Translations under genes and position numbers: made by a program | Notes under the pieces: model-generated | Told to the model about the DNA's origin: nothing | Databases searched by the model: none | What the model saw: the letters and a program-made list of their open reading frames with translations, nothing else | Part shown: positions 33,724 through 41,754 of the stretch, piece after piece | Layout of the letters: every line of letters starts with the position of its first letter | How positions within the stretch are numbered: position 1 is the stretch's first letter | Assembly (NCBI GenBank): GCA_036513415.1 | Contig: DATBZA010000107.1 | Location: forward strand, 83,032 to 147,031 | Length of the DNA: 64,000 nt | Direction: 5' to 3' | Source of the DNA: 40CM-4-68-19 sp036513415 | Lineage (GTDB): Bacteria; Myxococcota; Myxococcia; Myxococcales; 40CM-4-68-19

Positions 33724-34076
33724 CTTGCGCTCGCTAGACGGGTCCGTGGGTGCGCTCCGAGCAGGGCCAGGTGAACGACCTGCCGCATCGGTCAGCCAAG
33801 TGCAGCAGATGCGATCGAACCCGACGACTCTAACACCAGGAGGCGTGCCTTGCCGCCCCCAAGATTCGCGTCAGTGAATAACCCTACATGTCCGGCATAA
33901 CCGGTGCGATTGACGAGCCGTTCTGCCCGGCAGCGGTTATTCTTTTGGGGGCTCCGCTGCCCTCCGTCGCCAATGGGCGACGCATCGCGGCCGTGCATCA
34001 TCAGCACCCGCAAGAGCGATTCTGCTTGCGCGCAGAAGGAGCGGGCCGCCTCTCCGGAGGCGACCCGTGACGGTAT
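33724..34076. other. Intergenic region of 353 bases with dyad symmetries
   Basis: Divergent region between the PAS-PAS kinase (minus) and the small membrane protein (plus). GGCAGCGG (33929-33936) and CCGCTGCC (33954-33961) are perfect inverted arms around a T/G-rich 17-base loop. CGCCTC and GAGGCG (34047-34062) form a six-pair stem with a TCCG loop 15 bases before ATG 34077, placed to influence that start. No coding frame here has a recognised motif. Confidence 0.5.
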
Positions 34077-34337
34077 ATGACGCTCACCTGGCTCGCCCTG
34101 CTGGCCTGCATCTCCCTTCTCGTGTTTCTCCTCTTCTACCGTGCGTCGCCCCGCGATTCCGGATCGCTCTCGCGACTCGCGCTGTTGCACGGTGTTCAGC
34201 GGTTCCGCGGCGAGTCCGAGGAAAGCCTGCGCCACCGCACGACCGCCGCCTCGCGTTGGCCGTACAGCCATCCGGAAGCGCAGTTCGTCTGGTGGGCACG
34301 GGCGTGGCGGCGCATGACGGCCGGGCTTCGCCGGTGA
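34077..34337 (+). CDS. Small single-span membrane protein coupled to a hydrolase
   Basis: 86 residues. One N-terminal membrane span (TWLALLACISLLVFLLFYRA), then a basic cytoplasmic part with ESEESLRHRTTAAS and several Trp. The stop overlaps the GTG start of the alpha/beta hydrolase (GTGA), so translation of the two is coupled. A stable hairpin (34047-34062) sits just before its start. The family is not recognised. The unusual length of the upstream extension in the hydrolase frame is explained by this overlapping gene. Confidence 0.65.
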   Translation: MTLTWLALLACISLLVFLLFYRASPRDSGSLSRLALLHGVQRFRGESEESLRHRTTAASRWPYSHPEAQFVWWARAWRRMTAGLRR

Positions 34338-35296
34338 TCGAGATAGCCTCGGCGCTCGAAGAGAAGCATCACCAGCTTCATCTGGGCGAGGTCACGCTCC
34401 ACTGGACTGAGGCGGGCCAGGGGCCACCCGTCCTGCTCCTGCACGGACTCAACGACTCGCACCGCACATGGCGGGAGATCTGGCCGCGGCTTCCAGGCCG
34501 GCGGATCCTGATGTTGGACCTTCCGGGCCATGGAATGTCGAGCCGACCAGACGCTCCCTATACGCTCGACTGGAACGCGACGCAGGTGGCTCGCTTCATC
34601 GAGCACCTCGACCTGCGCAGCGTGGATGTCCTCGGCCACTCGTACGGCGGCGGGGTCGCTCAGTGGCTGCTGTTGAAATGCCGCTCCCGGATTCGACGCC
34701 TGGCTCTGCTCTCCTCCGGCGGTCTGGGGCGGGAGGTGTATCCGTGGCTGAAGCTCGCTTCCGTGCCGTTCCTGATCGAAGCGTTCGGCCAGCCTTGGAT
34801 GGCCCCGATCGCGAGCTTCGCCATGGGGCAGGCCACCGCCAGTGATGCCCGGGCCGAGATCGCCTTGCTGGCTTCCTACCTGCGCCAACCCGGCAGCGCC
34901 CGCGCCTTCTCCCGCACCGTGCGCGACGTCATCCGCTGGCGGGGACAGACCCGGAACCTCTTCGACCGGATCGGGGAAGTCGCCGAACTTCCGCCCATGC
35001 GACTCTTCTGGGGAGCGAGCGACAACATCCTCCCCATCGTCCAGGGGACCGCCATCGCCGCGCTGCTGGAGAACTGCGAGCTCATCCGCTTCGAGAATCG
35101 CGGTCACTTCGTCCAGTGGGAGGACCCGGAGGGGTTGGCCAGCGCGCTGCGCGATTTTCTGGATTCCCGCTACGCGCCGCCGACGCGCCTGATGTTGCAG
35201 ACCGCGCCGACCCGCGTGTCAGCTCGAGAAACCATTCCACTTCGCCGGCTGTGGGGACGCGTGCTTGCGCCAGCCGGAGGATTAACCGTCCGATAG
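34334..35296 (+). CDS. Alpha/beta hydrolase
   Basis: 320 residues. The fold signatures are clear: oxyanion loop LLLHGLNDSHRTW, LDLPGHGMSSRP, nucleophile Ser in VLGHSYGGGV, Asp in LFWGASDNILP and His in ENRGHFVQWED. The cap domain is helical. It resembles esterases and C-C hydrolases of the 2-hydroxymuconate semialdehyde hydrolase type, but the substrate is unknown. GTG 34334 is chosen because it overlaps the stop of the small membrane protein; the frame upstream of it is antisense-like. Confidence 0.85.
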   Translation: MIEIASALEEKHHQLHLGEVTLHWTEAGQGPPVLLLHGLNDSHRTWREIWPRLPGRRILMLDLPGHGMSSRPDAPYTLDWNATQVARFIEHLDLRSVDVLGHSYGGGVAQWLLLKCRSRIRRLALLSSGGLGREVYPWLKLASVPFLIEAFGQPWMAPIASFAMGQATASDARAEIALLASYLRQPGSARAFSRTVRDVIRWRGQTRNLFDRIGEVAELPPMRLFWGASDNILPIVQGTAIAALLENCELIRFENRGHFVQWEDPEGLASALRDFLDSRYAPPTRLMLQTAPTRVSARETIPLRRLWGRVLAPAGGLTVR

Positions 35297-35360
35297 GCGA
35301 GCATCGGAGGGGGCCCGGCGTTAAACTCAGAACACGCCCACCGCCCACCGCCCTCGCCGG

Positions 35361-35387
35361 GTCGACGTTTTACGTCGAGTCGACGTT
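35361..35387. promoter_or_regulatory. Repeated GTCGACGTT elements upstream of hsp20
   Basis: GTCGACGTT occurs at 35361-35369 and again at 35379-35387, an 18-base period. Between them lies the inverted repeat CGACGT-TTT-ACGTCG (35363-35377). The block is about 95 bases before the Hsp20 start, where a heat-shock operator would be expected. It does not match the CIRCE consensus. Confidence 0.4.
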
Positions 35388-35482
35388 CCCGACGCGGTTG
35401 GCGTCGCTGGACGGCTCCGGGCTCACAATCCCTGAGTCTTTCTCTCACGCAATCCGCGCGGGACCCGGCAAGGGAGGCCTCG

Positions 35483-35971
35483 ATGGCCATCATGGGTTAC
35501 GACCCGTACCGTCAGCTGTTGCAGTTGCAGGACCGCGTCTTCCGCGCGTTCGATCAGCCGTACGGCCTCGGTCGCGGCAGCGTCGAGCCGGAGGTCTCCG
35601 TGACCGGGACCTGGACGCCGCAAGTCGACGTCTTCGAGGACGCCGAGGGGATCACGCTGAAAGTGGAGCTGCCCGAGGTGGACGCAAAGGACGTAGAAAT
35701 CCAGATCGAGGGCAACGCGCTCACACTGCGTGGCGACCGTCGGCTGGAGAAGGCCGACCAGCGCGAGCTGTACCACCGCATCGAGCGGAACTACGGTCCG
35801 TTCAGCCGCACCTTCACCTTGCCGTCGACGGTGGAGACCGAGAACACCACCGCTGAATGCCGCAATGGCGTGCTGCGCGTCAGGCTTCCCAAGAAGGCGG
35901 AGATCAAGCCGAAGCAGATCAAGGTGCAGGTAGAGGGAATGGCAGGGCTCGGCGAGAAGACCAAGCACTGA
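35483..35971 (+). CDS. Hsp20 small heat shock protein
   Basis: 162 residues. An alpha-crystallin domain (about 48-145) carries the family blocks PQVDVFEDAEGITLKVELPE, ALTLRGDRR, YHRIERNYGPFSRTFTLP and AECRNGVLRVRLPK. The C-terminal IKV in KPKQIKVQ is the I-x-I/V anchor used in oligomers. It is an ATP-independent holdase for unfolding proteins. GGAGG precedes ATG 35483. It is monocistronic, followed by a strong hairpin terminator. Confidence 0.95.
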   Translation: MAIMGYDPYRQLLQLQDRVFRAFDQPYGLGRGSVEPEVSVTGTWTPQVDVFEDAEGITLKVELPEVDAKDVEIQIEGNALTLRGDRRLEKADQRELYHRIERNYGPFSRTFTLPSTVETENTTAECRNGVLRVRLPKKAEIKPKQIKVQVEGMAGLGEKTKH

Positions 35972-36045
35972 GAATGGCACTGTCGCACGCGGCCTGCGGG
36001 AGAAGGCAATCGCTCCCAGGCAGCACGCAGCGCGTCGACAACGAG

Positions 36046-36074
36046 AGCGGGACACCGTCAAGACGGGTCCCGCT
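36046..36074. terminator. Hairpin terminator between convergent genes
   Basis: AGCGGGAC (36046-36053) and GTCCCGCT (36067-36074) are perfect arms; inside them CCGTC and GACGG pair around an AA loop, with one bulged A. It separates hsp20 (plus) from the kinase operon (minus), so it may stop both. Confidence 0.7.
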
Positions 36075-36082
36075 TCCGTATT

Positions 36083-37759
36083 TCAGGCACCCGCTGCTGG
36101 TCCCGGGCCGGCGGCGATCGGCAAGCTGATGCTAAAGCCGGCTCCCGCCCCCGGAGCGCTGTCGACTTGAATCGTTCCGTGGTGCGCTTCCACGATCCGC
36201 CGGGTGATGTAGAGGCCCAGCCCGAGCCCGCCGTAATGGCGGGTGGACACGGCGCGCTCGAACCGGTTGAAGATGCGCGACAAGTACTCGGACGCGATCC
36301 CGATCCCGTGGTCGCGGATTGTCAGCTGAAAGCGGGACGCGTCTCCTTGGAGCGTGACATCGACGGGCTTTCCGGCGCCGAACTTGAGGGCGTTCGAGAG
36401 GAGGTTGGTGACGACCTGATCGAGTCTCGAGCGGTCGGCGCGGACGATGAGAAGCTGCGGAGAGTGGATCCGCAGCAGCGACCCTGCTGACAGCGCCGGC
36501 TCCGCAAACCGCTCGACGATCTCCCTGATGAGCGACACGAGGTCGAACTCCTCGAGGTCGAGCTGCAATTGTCCCGCGCCGATGCGCGTCACGTCGAGGA
36601 GCTTCGTCACCAACTCGGCCAGCCGGGAGACCTGGCGGAGCACGCGCTCGATCCTCGGGGTGAGCTCGTTCGAGTTCAGGTTGTGCGCCGTGCGCTGGAG
36701 GCCTTGCAGGATGAGCTGGATCGTCGAAAGTGGTGTTCGTAGCTCGTGCGAGGCGACGGAGAGGAACTCATCCCGCAGCCCGACGGCTTGCTGGACCTGG
36801 TGGAAGAGATGAGCGTTCTCCATCGCCATGGCGCAACGCGCCGCCAGCTCCATCGCATGCGTCAGGTCCTCCGGACCATATCGCCGATCGCTCTCGGCGA
36901 AGGCGAGCGTCAAAGCCGCCCTGCTTTCGCCCCGGATGATGAGCGGCACGCAGATCTGGCTCTTGAGCATCAGCATCCGGAGAAGCCGAAGGTTTTCCGC
37001 ATCGGAGGCGATGTTGGCCAGCAACTCTTCGCTGAATTCGGGGATCAACTCCGCTTGGCCTGTACGCATGACATGGGGATAGGCGTGGGGGAGATCAGGG
37101 GCGAGTGGGTAGCGGTGCAGCAGCTCGCGGACCGCTCCTTCCTTCCGATGCGCGTGGTAGAGGCTGGCCAGCTTGAAGCCTTGGCCTTCGTGGACGTGCA
37201 GGGCGGCCCAGTCGGCCAGATCCGGGATCGCGAGACGGGCAATCGTGTCGAGCGTGACCTGGACGTCCAGGGACTTCGAAAGCTGCTCGCTGGCGTGCGC
37301 CAGGAACCGGGACCAGCGATGCTCCTTCTCCACGGCGGCGCGCGCGGCCTGTTCCCGCAGCAGCTGGTCGTGCTCCTTCTGCGCCCGGTGGCGATGGATC
37401 CCCAGCTCGATGACGATCTGCAGCTCACGGTCGTCGAACGGTTTGAGCACGTAGCCGAACGGCTCGGTCTCGCGGGCACGGCGCAGCGTGGCATCATCGG
37501 AGAAGGCGGTCAGATATACGACTGGCACGTCGAGGTGACGGATCCGTTCGGCGGCTTCGATCCCATCCATGCCACCGCGAAGCTGGATGTCCATCAGCAC
37601 CAGGTCGGGCTCGCGCCGCTCGACCTGCTCGATTGCCTGGGGACCCGTTCCCACCGTATCGACGACCTCGTATCCGAGGCGCGTCAGGGTGGTGCGCAGA
37701 TCCATGGCGACGATGTTCTCATCCTCTACGACCAGGATCTTCTGGGCGGTCATGTTCAT
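36083..37759 (-). CDS. REC-GAF histidine kinase
   Basis: 558 residues. An N-terminal receiver (Asp57 in LVLMDIQLRGG; Thr in VVYLTAFSDD; Lys in YVLKPFDD) is followed by a GAF-like domain (about 155-310), then HisKA with the H-box SVASHELRTPLSTI and HATPase with NLLSNALKFG, DHGIGI and GGLGLGLYITRRIV. The receiver begins like those of the PdtaR/RRE group (EDENIVAMDL). ATG 37759 overlaps the stop of the HWE-type kinase upstream (ATGA). The architecture suggests that the upstream kinase phosphorylates this receiver. It is the last gene of the minus-strand run that includes the hydrogenase. Confidence 0.9.
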   Translation of the reverse strand: MNMTAQKILVVEDENIVAMDLRTTLTRLGYEVVDTVGTGPQAIEQVERREPDLVLMDIQLRGGMDGIEAAERIRHLDVPVVYLTAFSDDATLRRARETEPFGYVLKPFDDRELQIVIELGIHRHRAQKEHDQLLREQAARAAVEKEHRWSRFLAHASEQLSKSLDVQVTLDTIARLAIPDLADWAALHVHEGQGFKLASLYHAHRKEGAVRELLHRYPLAPDLPHAYPHVMRTGQAELIPEFSEELLANIASDAENLRLLRMLMLKSQICVPLIIRGESRAALTLAFAESDRRYGPEDLTHAMELAARCAMAMENAHLFHQVQQAVGLRDEFLSVASHELRTPLSTIQLILQGLQRTAHNLNSNELTPRIERVLRQVSRLAELVTKLLDVTRIGAGQLQLDLEEFDLVSLIREIVERFAEPALSAGSLLRIHSPQLLIVRADRSRLDQVVTNLLSNALKFGAGKPVDVTLQGDASRFQLTIRDHGIGIASEYLSRIFNRFERAVSTRHYGGLGLGLYITRRIVEAHHGTIQVDSAPGAGAGFSISLPIAAGPGPAAGA

Positions 37760-38880
37760 GCGACAGCTGCGCGGCGAGGAAAGGTGACTGTGAACTCGGT
37801 ACCATCCTGACGGCTCAGGGAGATGGTGCCCTCCAGTTGATCCGTCAACGTCCGAACCAATTGCAAGCCAAGCGTCTGGGTCTGTCGGAAGTCCAAGTCC
37901 TCCGAAAAGCCCACGCCGTCATCCCCGACGCGGAGCGTGCAGCGGCGCTCGTCAGCATCGATGCGCACCCAGATCCGCCCTGCGCGGTTCGAGGGAAAGG
38001 CGTGCTTGAGTGAGTTGGCGACGAGCTCGTTGATGATCAAACCGCAAGGCACGGCTTCATCGAGCCCGAGCATCCCGTGCTCGACGTCGATCGTGTGCTT
38101 GACCTGCCGCACGTCGACGCCGTACGAGCGCAGCAGTTGCTGCACCAGGCTGCGCGCATACTCGCCGAAGTCGACCCGGGCGAGGTCGGCCGAGCGGTAG
38201 AGCATCTCATGCACCAGCGCCATGGATCGGATCCGATCCTGACTGTCACGCAGCATCTGCTGTGCCTCGGCCCCCGGGATGCGCGCCGCCTGCAGGCGCA
38301 AGAGGCTCGAGGTGACTTGTAAATTGTTCTTGACCCGGTGGTGAATTTCCTTGAGGAGGATCTCCTTCTCGCGCAGCGAGGCCTCGACGATTTCCTGGGC
38401 CCGCTTGCTCTCGGTGATGTCGAAGGCTACCCCCTGCAACAGCACCGGCCGCCCATGCTCGTCGCGGATGAGCCGCGCCTCGCCGTGGACCCAGACGACG
38501 CTACCGTCGCGGGCGATGAAGCGGCACTCGGCGCGGAAGGGCCCACCGGTGCTGCAACCGCGCGCGAACTCCTGGTTCCAGAGCTCGATGTCGTCCGGAT
38601 GAAGCTGGCGGAACCAGAGCACCGGGTTGCTCATCCACTCTTCCTGGGCGAACCCGAGGAGCCCTTCGATCTGTGGGCTGACGTAGACCTCGTTCAGGCC
38701 GCCGTCGAGAGAAGCCATGAACGTGACGGCAGGGATCTGCTCGATCAGCGCGCGGTACCGCGCCTCGGCCACGTGCGGAAGCGCTTCGGATGGCGGACCG
38801 CGCGCCTCTGCAGAAGCGTTGTCGATCGCTGCCCCGAGCTGGGCCAGGATGGCTAGACCCTGCTCGAGATCGGGCGTCAT
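37756..38880 (-). CDS. PAS sensor kinase of the HisKA_2/HWE type, overlapping the hydrogenase gene
   Basis: 374 residues. A PAS domain (about 45-165, with LLGFAQEEWMSNPVLWFRQL, a PAC strand and DITESKRAQE) leads to the HisKA_2 dimerisation motif ILLKEIHHRVKNNLQV and a HATPase with ELVANSLKHAFP and DDGVGF. No membrane span. ATG 38880 overlaps the stop of the [NiFe] hydrogenase large subunit by four bases, so both genes are on one message. It could sense redox or O2 in relation to H2 use, but no heme or flavin residue is obvious. Confidence 0.9.
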   Translation of the reverse strand: MTPDLEQGLAILAQLGAAIDNASAEARGPPSEALPHVAEARYRALIEQIPAVTFMASLDGGLNEVYVSPQIEGLLGFAQEEWMSNPVLWFRQLHPDDIELWNQEFARGCSTGGPFRAECRFIARDGSVVWVHGEARLIRDEHGRPVLLQGVAFDITESKRAQEIVEASLREKEILLKEIHHRVKNNLQVTSSLLRLQAARIPGAEAQQMLRDSQDRIRSMALVHEMLYRSADLARVDFGEYARSLVQQLLRSYGVDVRQVKHTIDVEHGMLGLDEAVPCGLIINELVANSLKHAFPSNRAGRIWVRIDADERRCTLRVGDDGVGFSEDLDFRQTQTLGLQLVRTLTDQLEGTISLSRQDGTEFTVTFPRRAAVA

Positions 38881-40649
38881 CCCTCATCCACCGGCTGCAT
38901 TCCGGGCGTCGGCGGGTGGAAAACCTGGAGGACCTTGCCGCCGCCCAGGTACATGTGCACGCCGCACGGCAGGCAGGGGTCGAAGCTGCGCACCGTGCGC
39001 ATGATGTCGATCCCTTTGAACGACTCTGGCCCGTTCTCCTCGAAGAGGGGAGTGTTCTGGATGGCCTCCTCGTACGGCCCCGGAACCCCATCGCTGTCCC
39101 GCCCGCTCGCGTTCCACGGCGTGGGCGGGTACGGATGGTAGTTCGCGATCTTCCCCTTGCGGATGACCATGTGGTGCGAGAGCAGGCCGCGGACCGCTTC
39201 GTGGAACCCGCAGCCGATCGCTTCCTCCGGGACCTTGAAATCGGACCAGGTGCGCGTGCGCCCGGCGTGGACCTCCGCGCGCCCGCGCTCGAGAAAGTAG
39301 AGCGCGGCCGCGGCAGCGTATGCCTGGAAGTAGGTGCGCGCGCGGTTGCGCTCCAGGGTGTTGGACCAGCGGGGGACCTTCCATTCCAGCTCGGTCTCGG
39401 GGAGGTTGGCGGTCTTCGGCAGGCGGATGCGCACGCTCTTGCCCGTGGCCTTCACCCATCCCAGGTCCACCTTGCCGGCGAGCGCGGTGATCCAGAAGCG
39501 CGCGAGCGGTCCGCCGCCGCTGTCGAGGGCAAGGTTCTTCCCGGTCCGGCGGTCGTACCAGCGCGGCGCGACGACCCAGGTGTACTTTCCGCCGAAGTCC
39601 CTCTTCTGTGGATGAGGGAGCGTCGTCTGGTTCCAGGGATGGCGCTCGTCGATCGGGTTCCCGAGCGGATCCTCCTTGACGAAGATTTCCCGCCCGGCCC
39701 AGTCGTCGTAGAACGAGGATCCGAGCAGGATGCGGATGCCCAGATTGATCTCGACGAGGTCGGTGGTGATCAGCTCGTCGTCGACCACGATGCCGGGAGT
39801 CACGTACATCTCGCGTCCCCACTGCGACATGGTCTGGTATCTGAAATCGCAGACATCCGGGTTCTGGAACGCGCCCCAGCAGCCCAGCAGCACGCGGCGC
39901 TGGCCCACGCGCTCGTAGCCGGGAAGCGCCTGGTAGAAGAAGTCGAACAGGTCGTCGTGCAGCGGCACCATCCGCTTGATGAAGTCGATGTATCGGGTGA
40001 GCCGCACCAGGTATTCGTGGAACAGCTGCACCGAGGGGACCGTGCCTACGCCGCCCGGGTAGAGCGTGGACGGGTGCACATGGCGCCCCTCCATCAAGCA
40101 GAACATCTCGCGGGTCAGCCGGCTCATCTGCAGCGCTTCCTTGTAAAGCGAGCCGGAGAAAGGGTTCAGCCCCCGCATGATGTCCGCGATGGTGCGGTGT
40201 CCATGTACCTCGGCGTGCGGAGCCGCGGTCGTCTGCGCCCTGGCGAGCACGCCCGGGTTGGTCTCCTTCACCATCCGCTCGCAGAAGTCGACCCCGACCA
40301 GGTTGTCCTGGAAGAGGTTGTGGTCGAACATGTACTCGGCGGCCTCGCCACAATTGATGATCCACTCCGCAATCGGCGGAGGCTTCACGCCGAAGGCCAT
40401 GTTCTGCGCGTACACGCCGCAAGTGGCGTGGTTGTCGCCGCAGATCCCGCAGATGCGGCTGCTGATCTGGTGGGCGTCGCGCGGGTCCTTTCCCCGCATG
40501 AAGACGCTGTAGCCGCGGAAGATGGACGAGGTGCTGCGGCAATCGACGACCTGGCGGTTCTCGAAGTCGATCCTGGTATGGATGCCGAGGCTCCCGATCA
40601 CGCGCGTGACGGGGTCCCACGACATCTCTACCAGCTTGCGGTCGCTCAC
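38877..40649 (-). CDS. hucL: [NiFe] hydrogenase large subunit, group 1h-like
   Basis: 590 residues. The L1 active-site motif is RICGIC (Cys67, Cys70) and the L2 motif is DPCLPCGVH (Cys559, Cys562) near the C terminus; together these four Cys hold the Ni-Fe centre. A 25-residue tail after the L2 His would be removed by a maturation protease. Segments such as GEAAEYMFDHNLFQDNLVGV, MFCLMEGRHVHPSTLYPGGV and the DPCLPCGVHMYLGGGKVLQ tail resemble the actinobacterial-type group 1h (Huc/Hhy) enzymes, which oxidise H2 at atmospheric levels. GTG 40649 follows GGAGGAAGG and overlaps the small subunit stop. No hyp maturation genes are present. Confidence 0.93.
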   Translation of the reverse strand: MSDRKLVEMSWDPVTRVIGSLGIHTRIDFENRQVVDCRSTSSIFRGYSVFMRGKDPRDAHQISSRICGICGDNHATCGVYAQNMAFGVKPPPIAEWIINCGEAAEYMFDHNLFQDNLVGVDFCERMVKETNPGVLARAQTTAAPHAEVHGHRTIADIMRGLNPFSGSLYKEALQMSRLTREMFCLMEGRHVHPSTLYPGGVGTVPSVQLFHEYLVRLTRYIDFIKRMVPLHDDLFDFFYQALPGYERVGQRRVLLGCWGAFQNPDVCDFRYQTMSQWGREMYVTPGIVVDDELITTDLVEINLGIRILLGSSFYDDWAGREIFVKEDPLGNPIDERHPWNQTTLPHPQKRDFGGKYTWVVAPRWYDRRTGKNLALDSGGGPLARFWITALAGKVDLGWVKATGKSVRIRLPKTANLPETELEWKVPRWSNTLERNRARTYFQAYAAAAALYFLERGRAEVHAGRTRTWSDFKVPEEAIGCGFHEAVRGLLSHHMVIRKGKIANYHPYPPTPWNASGRDSDGVPGPYEEAIQNTPLFEENGPESFKGIDIMRTVRSFDPCLPCGVHMYLGGGKVLQVFHPPTPGMQPVDEG

Positions 40650-41665
40650 GTCCTTCCTCCCGGGCCGCGCCAGGAAGGCTCGCGGTTCATCGACTCGACG
40701 GTGAATTGCCGCAGCGCACGCACGGTGCGGCCATAAGTGAGGACCGCGGTCGTCGACATCTTGGCTCCGGGCGGCTCGTCCATGAAGCACATGAACTTGT
40801 CGGGGAAGCCGGGCATGGTGCAGCCGATGCACACGCCGCCCACGTTGGCGCAGCCGCCAATGCCGCCCATCCAGCCGCGCTTGGGCACGTTGCACTGCAC
40901 GACCGGTCCCCAGCAGCCCACTTTGACCAGGCAGCGCGAGGAGGCGTAGTCGGCGGCGAAGTCGGCCTGCTCGTAGTAGCCTCCGCGGTCGCAGCCCTCG
41001 TGTACCGTCGCACTGAAGAGCCATCTGGGGCGCAGCGCCGAATCGAGCGGAATGGGCGGCGCCTGCCCGGTGAGCTGGGTGAGAAGGTACGTCAGCGTCT
41101 CCATGAAGTTGTCCGGCTGGACCGGACAGCCGGGAAGGCAGACCACGGGAAGGCCGCTCTTCGAGGTCCAGGTCCAGCCGAGGTAGTCCGGCAGGCCCAT
41201 GCAGCCGGTCGGGTTGCCCTCCATCGCGTGGATGCCGCCGTAAGTGGCGCAGGTCCCGGCTGCGAGCACGGCCCAGGCCTTCGGGGCCAGCCGGTCGATC
41301 CAGGCGGTGGTGAGAATGGGCTGGCCGGTAGCGCGATCGGTTCCCACCGCGGCCCAGTAGCCCTCGGACTTGTTCTTCTCGTTCGGGATCGAGCCCTCGA
41401 CGACCAGGATGAAGGGATCGAGCTTTCCCTCCGCGGCGTCGCGCATCGACTGCAAGAAGGCGTCGCCAGTCTCGTAAGCGAGCACCGGATTGTGGAGGAC
41501 CACCCGCGGGACTCCGGGCACGGAGCCGCCAACGAGCTCCTCGATGCTCGGCAGGGTCGCGCCGGTCATGGCGATGGTGTCACCGTCACAGCCAAGGCCC
41601 GCGGTCAGCCAGACGACGTGGACCGCGTCGTTGGATCCGGGGCTGGCCGCGGACTTCTCGGTCAT
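40646..41665 (-). CDS. hucS: [NiFe] hydrogenase small subunit, group 1h-like
   Basis: 339 residues. The electron-transfer subunit carries Fe-S clusters: the N-terminal WLTAGLGCDGDT (Cys26-Asp27) stands where most small subunits have CxxC, a form found in group 1h enzymes, whose proximal cluster has an Asp ligand. Later Cys occur in GTCATYGG, CLPGCPVQPDN, HEGCDRGGYY, VKVGCWGPVVQCNVP and GGVCIGCTMPGFP for the other clusters. No Tat signal or membrane anchor, so it would be cytoplasmic or peripheral, as in Huc. ATG 41665 has GGAGA upstream; the stop overlaps the large-subunit start (GTGA). Confidence 0.92.
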   Translation of the reverse strand: MTEKSAASPGSNDAVHVVWLTAGLGCDGDTIAMTGATLPSIEELVGGSVPGVPRVVLHNPVLAYETGDAFLQSMRDAAEGKLDPFILVVEGSIPNEKNKSEGYWAAVGTDRATGQPILTTAWIDRLAPKAWAVLAAGTCATYGGIHAMEGNPTGCMGLPDYLGWTWTSKSGLPVVCLPGCPVQPDNFMETLTYLLTQLTGQAPPIPLDSALRPRWLFSATVHEGCDRGGYYEQADFAADYASSRCLVKVGCWGPVVQCNVPKRGWMGGIGGCANVGGVCIGCTMPGFPDKFMCFMDEPPGAKMSTTAVLTYGRTVRALRQFTVESMNREPSWRGPGGRT

Positions 41666-41754
41666 TGGTTCTCCATCAGCCGCGTAACCCGGAATCGTGG
41701 TTCTCCGCCAGAAGCATGCGCACATCCTGTCGTGGTTCAGGCAGACGCCGCGGG

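Noticed and set aside
34077..34337. Resemblance of ESEESLRHRT to phage baseplate-type sequences
   Set aside because: Only a short charged segment matches, with no other phage gene in the window; the protein has an N-terminal membrane span.
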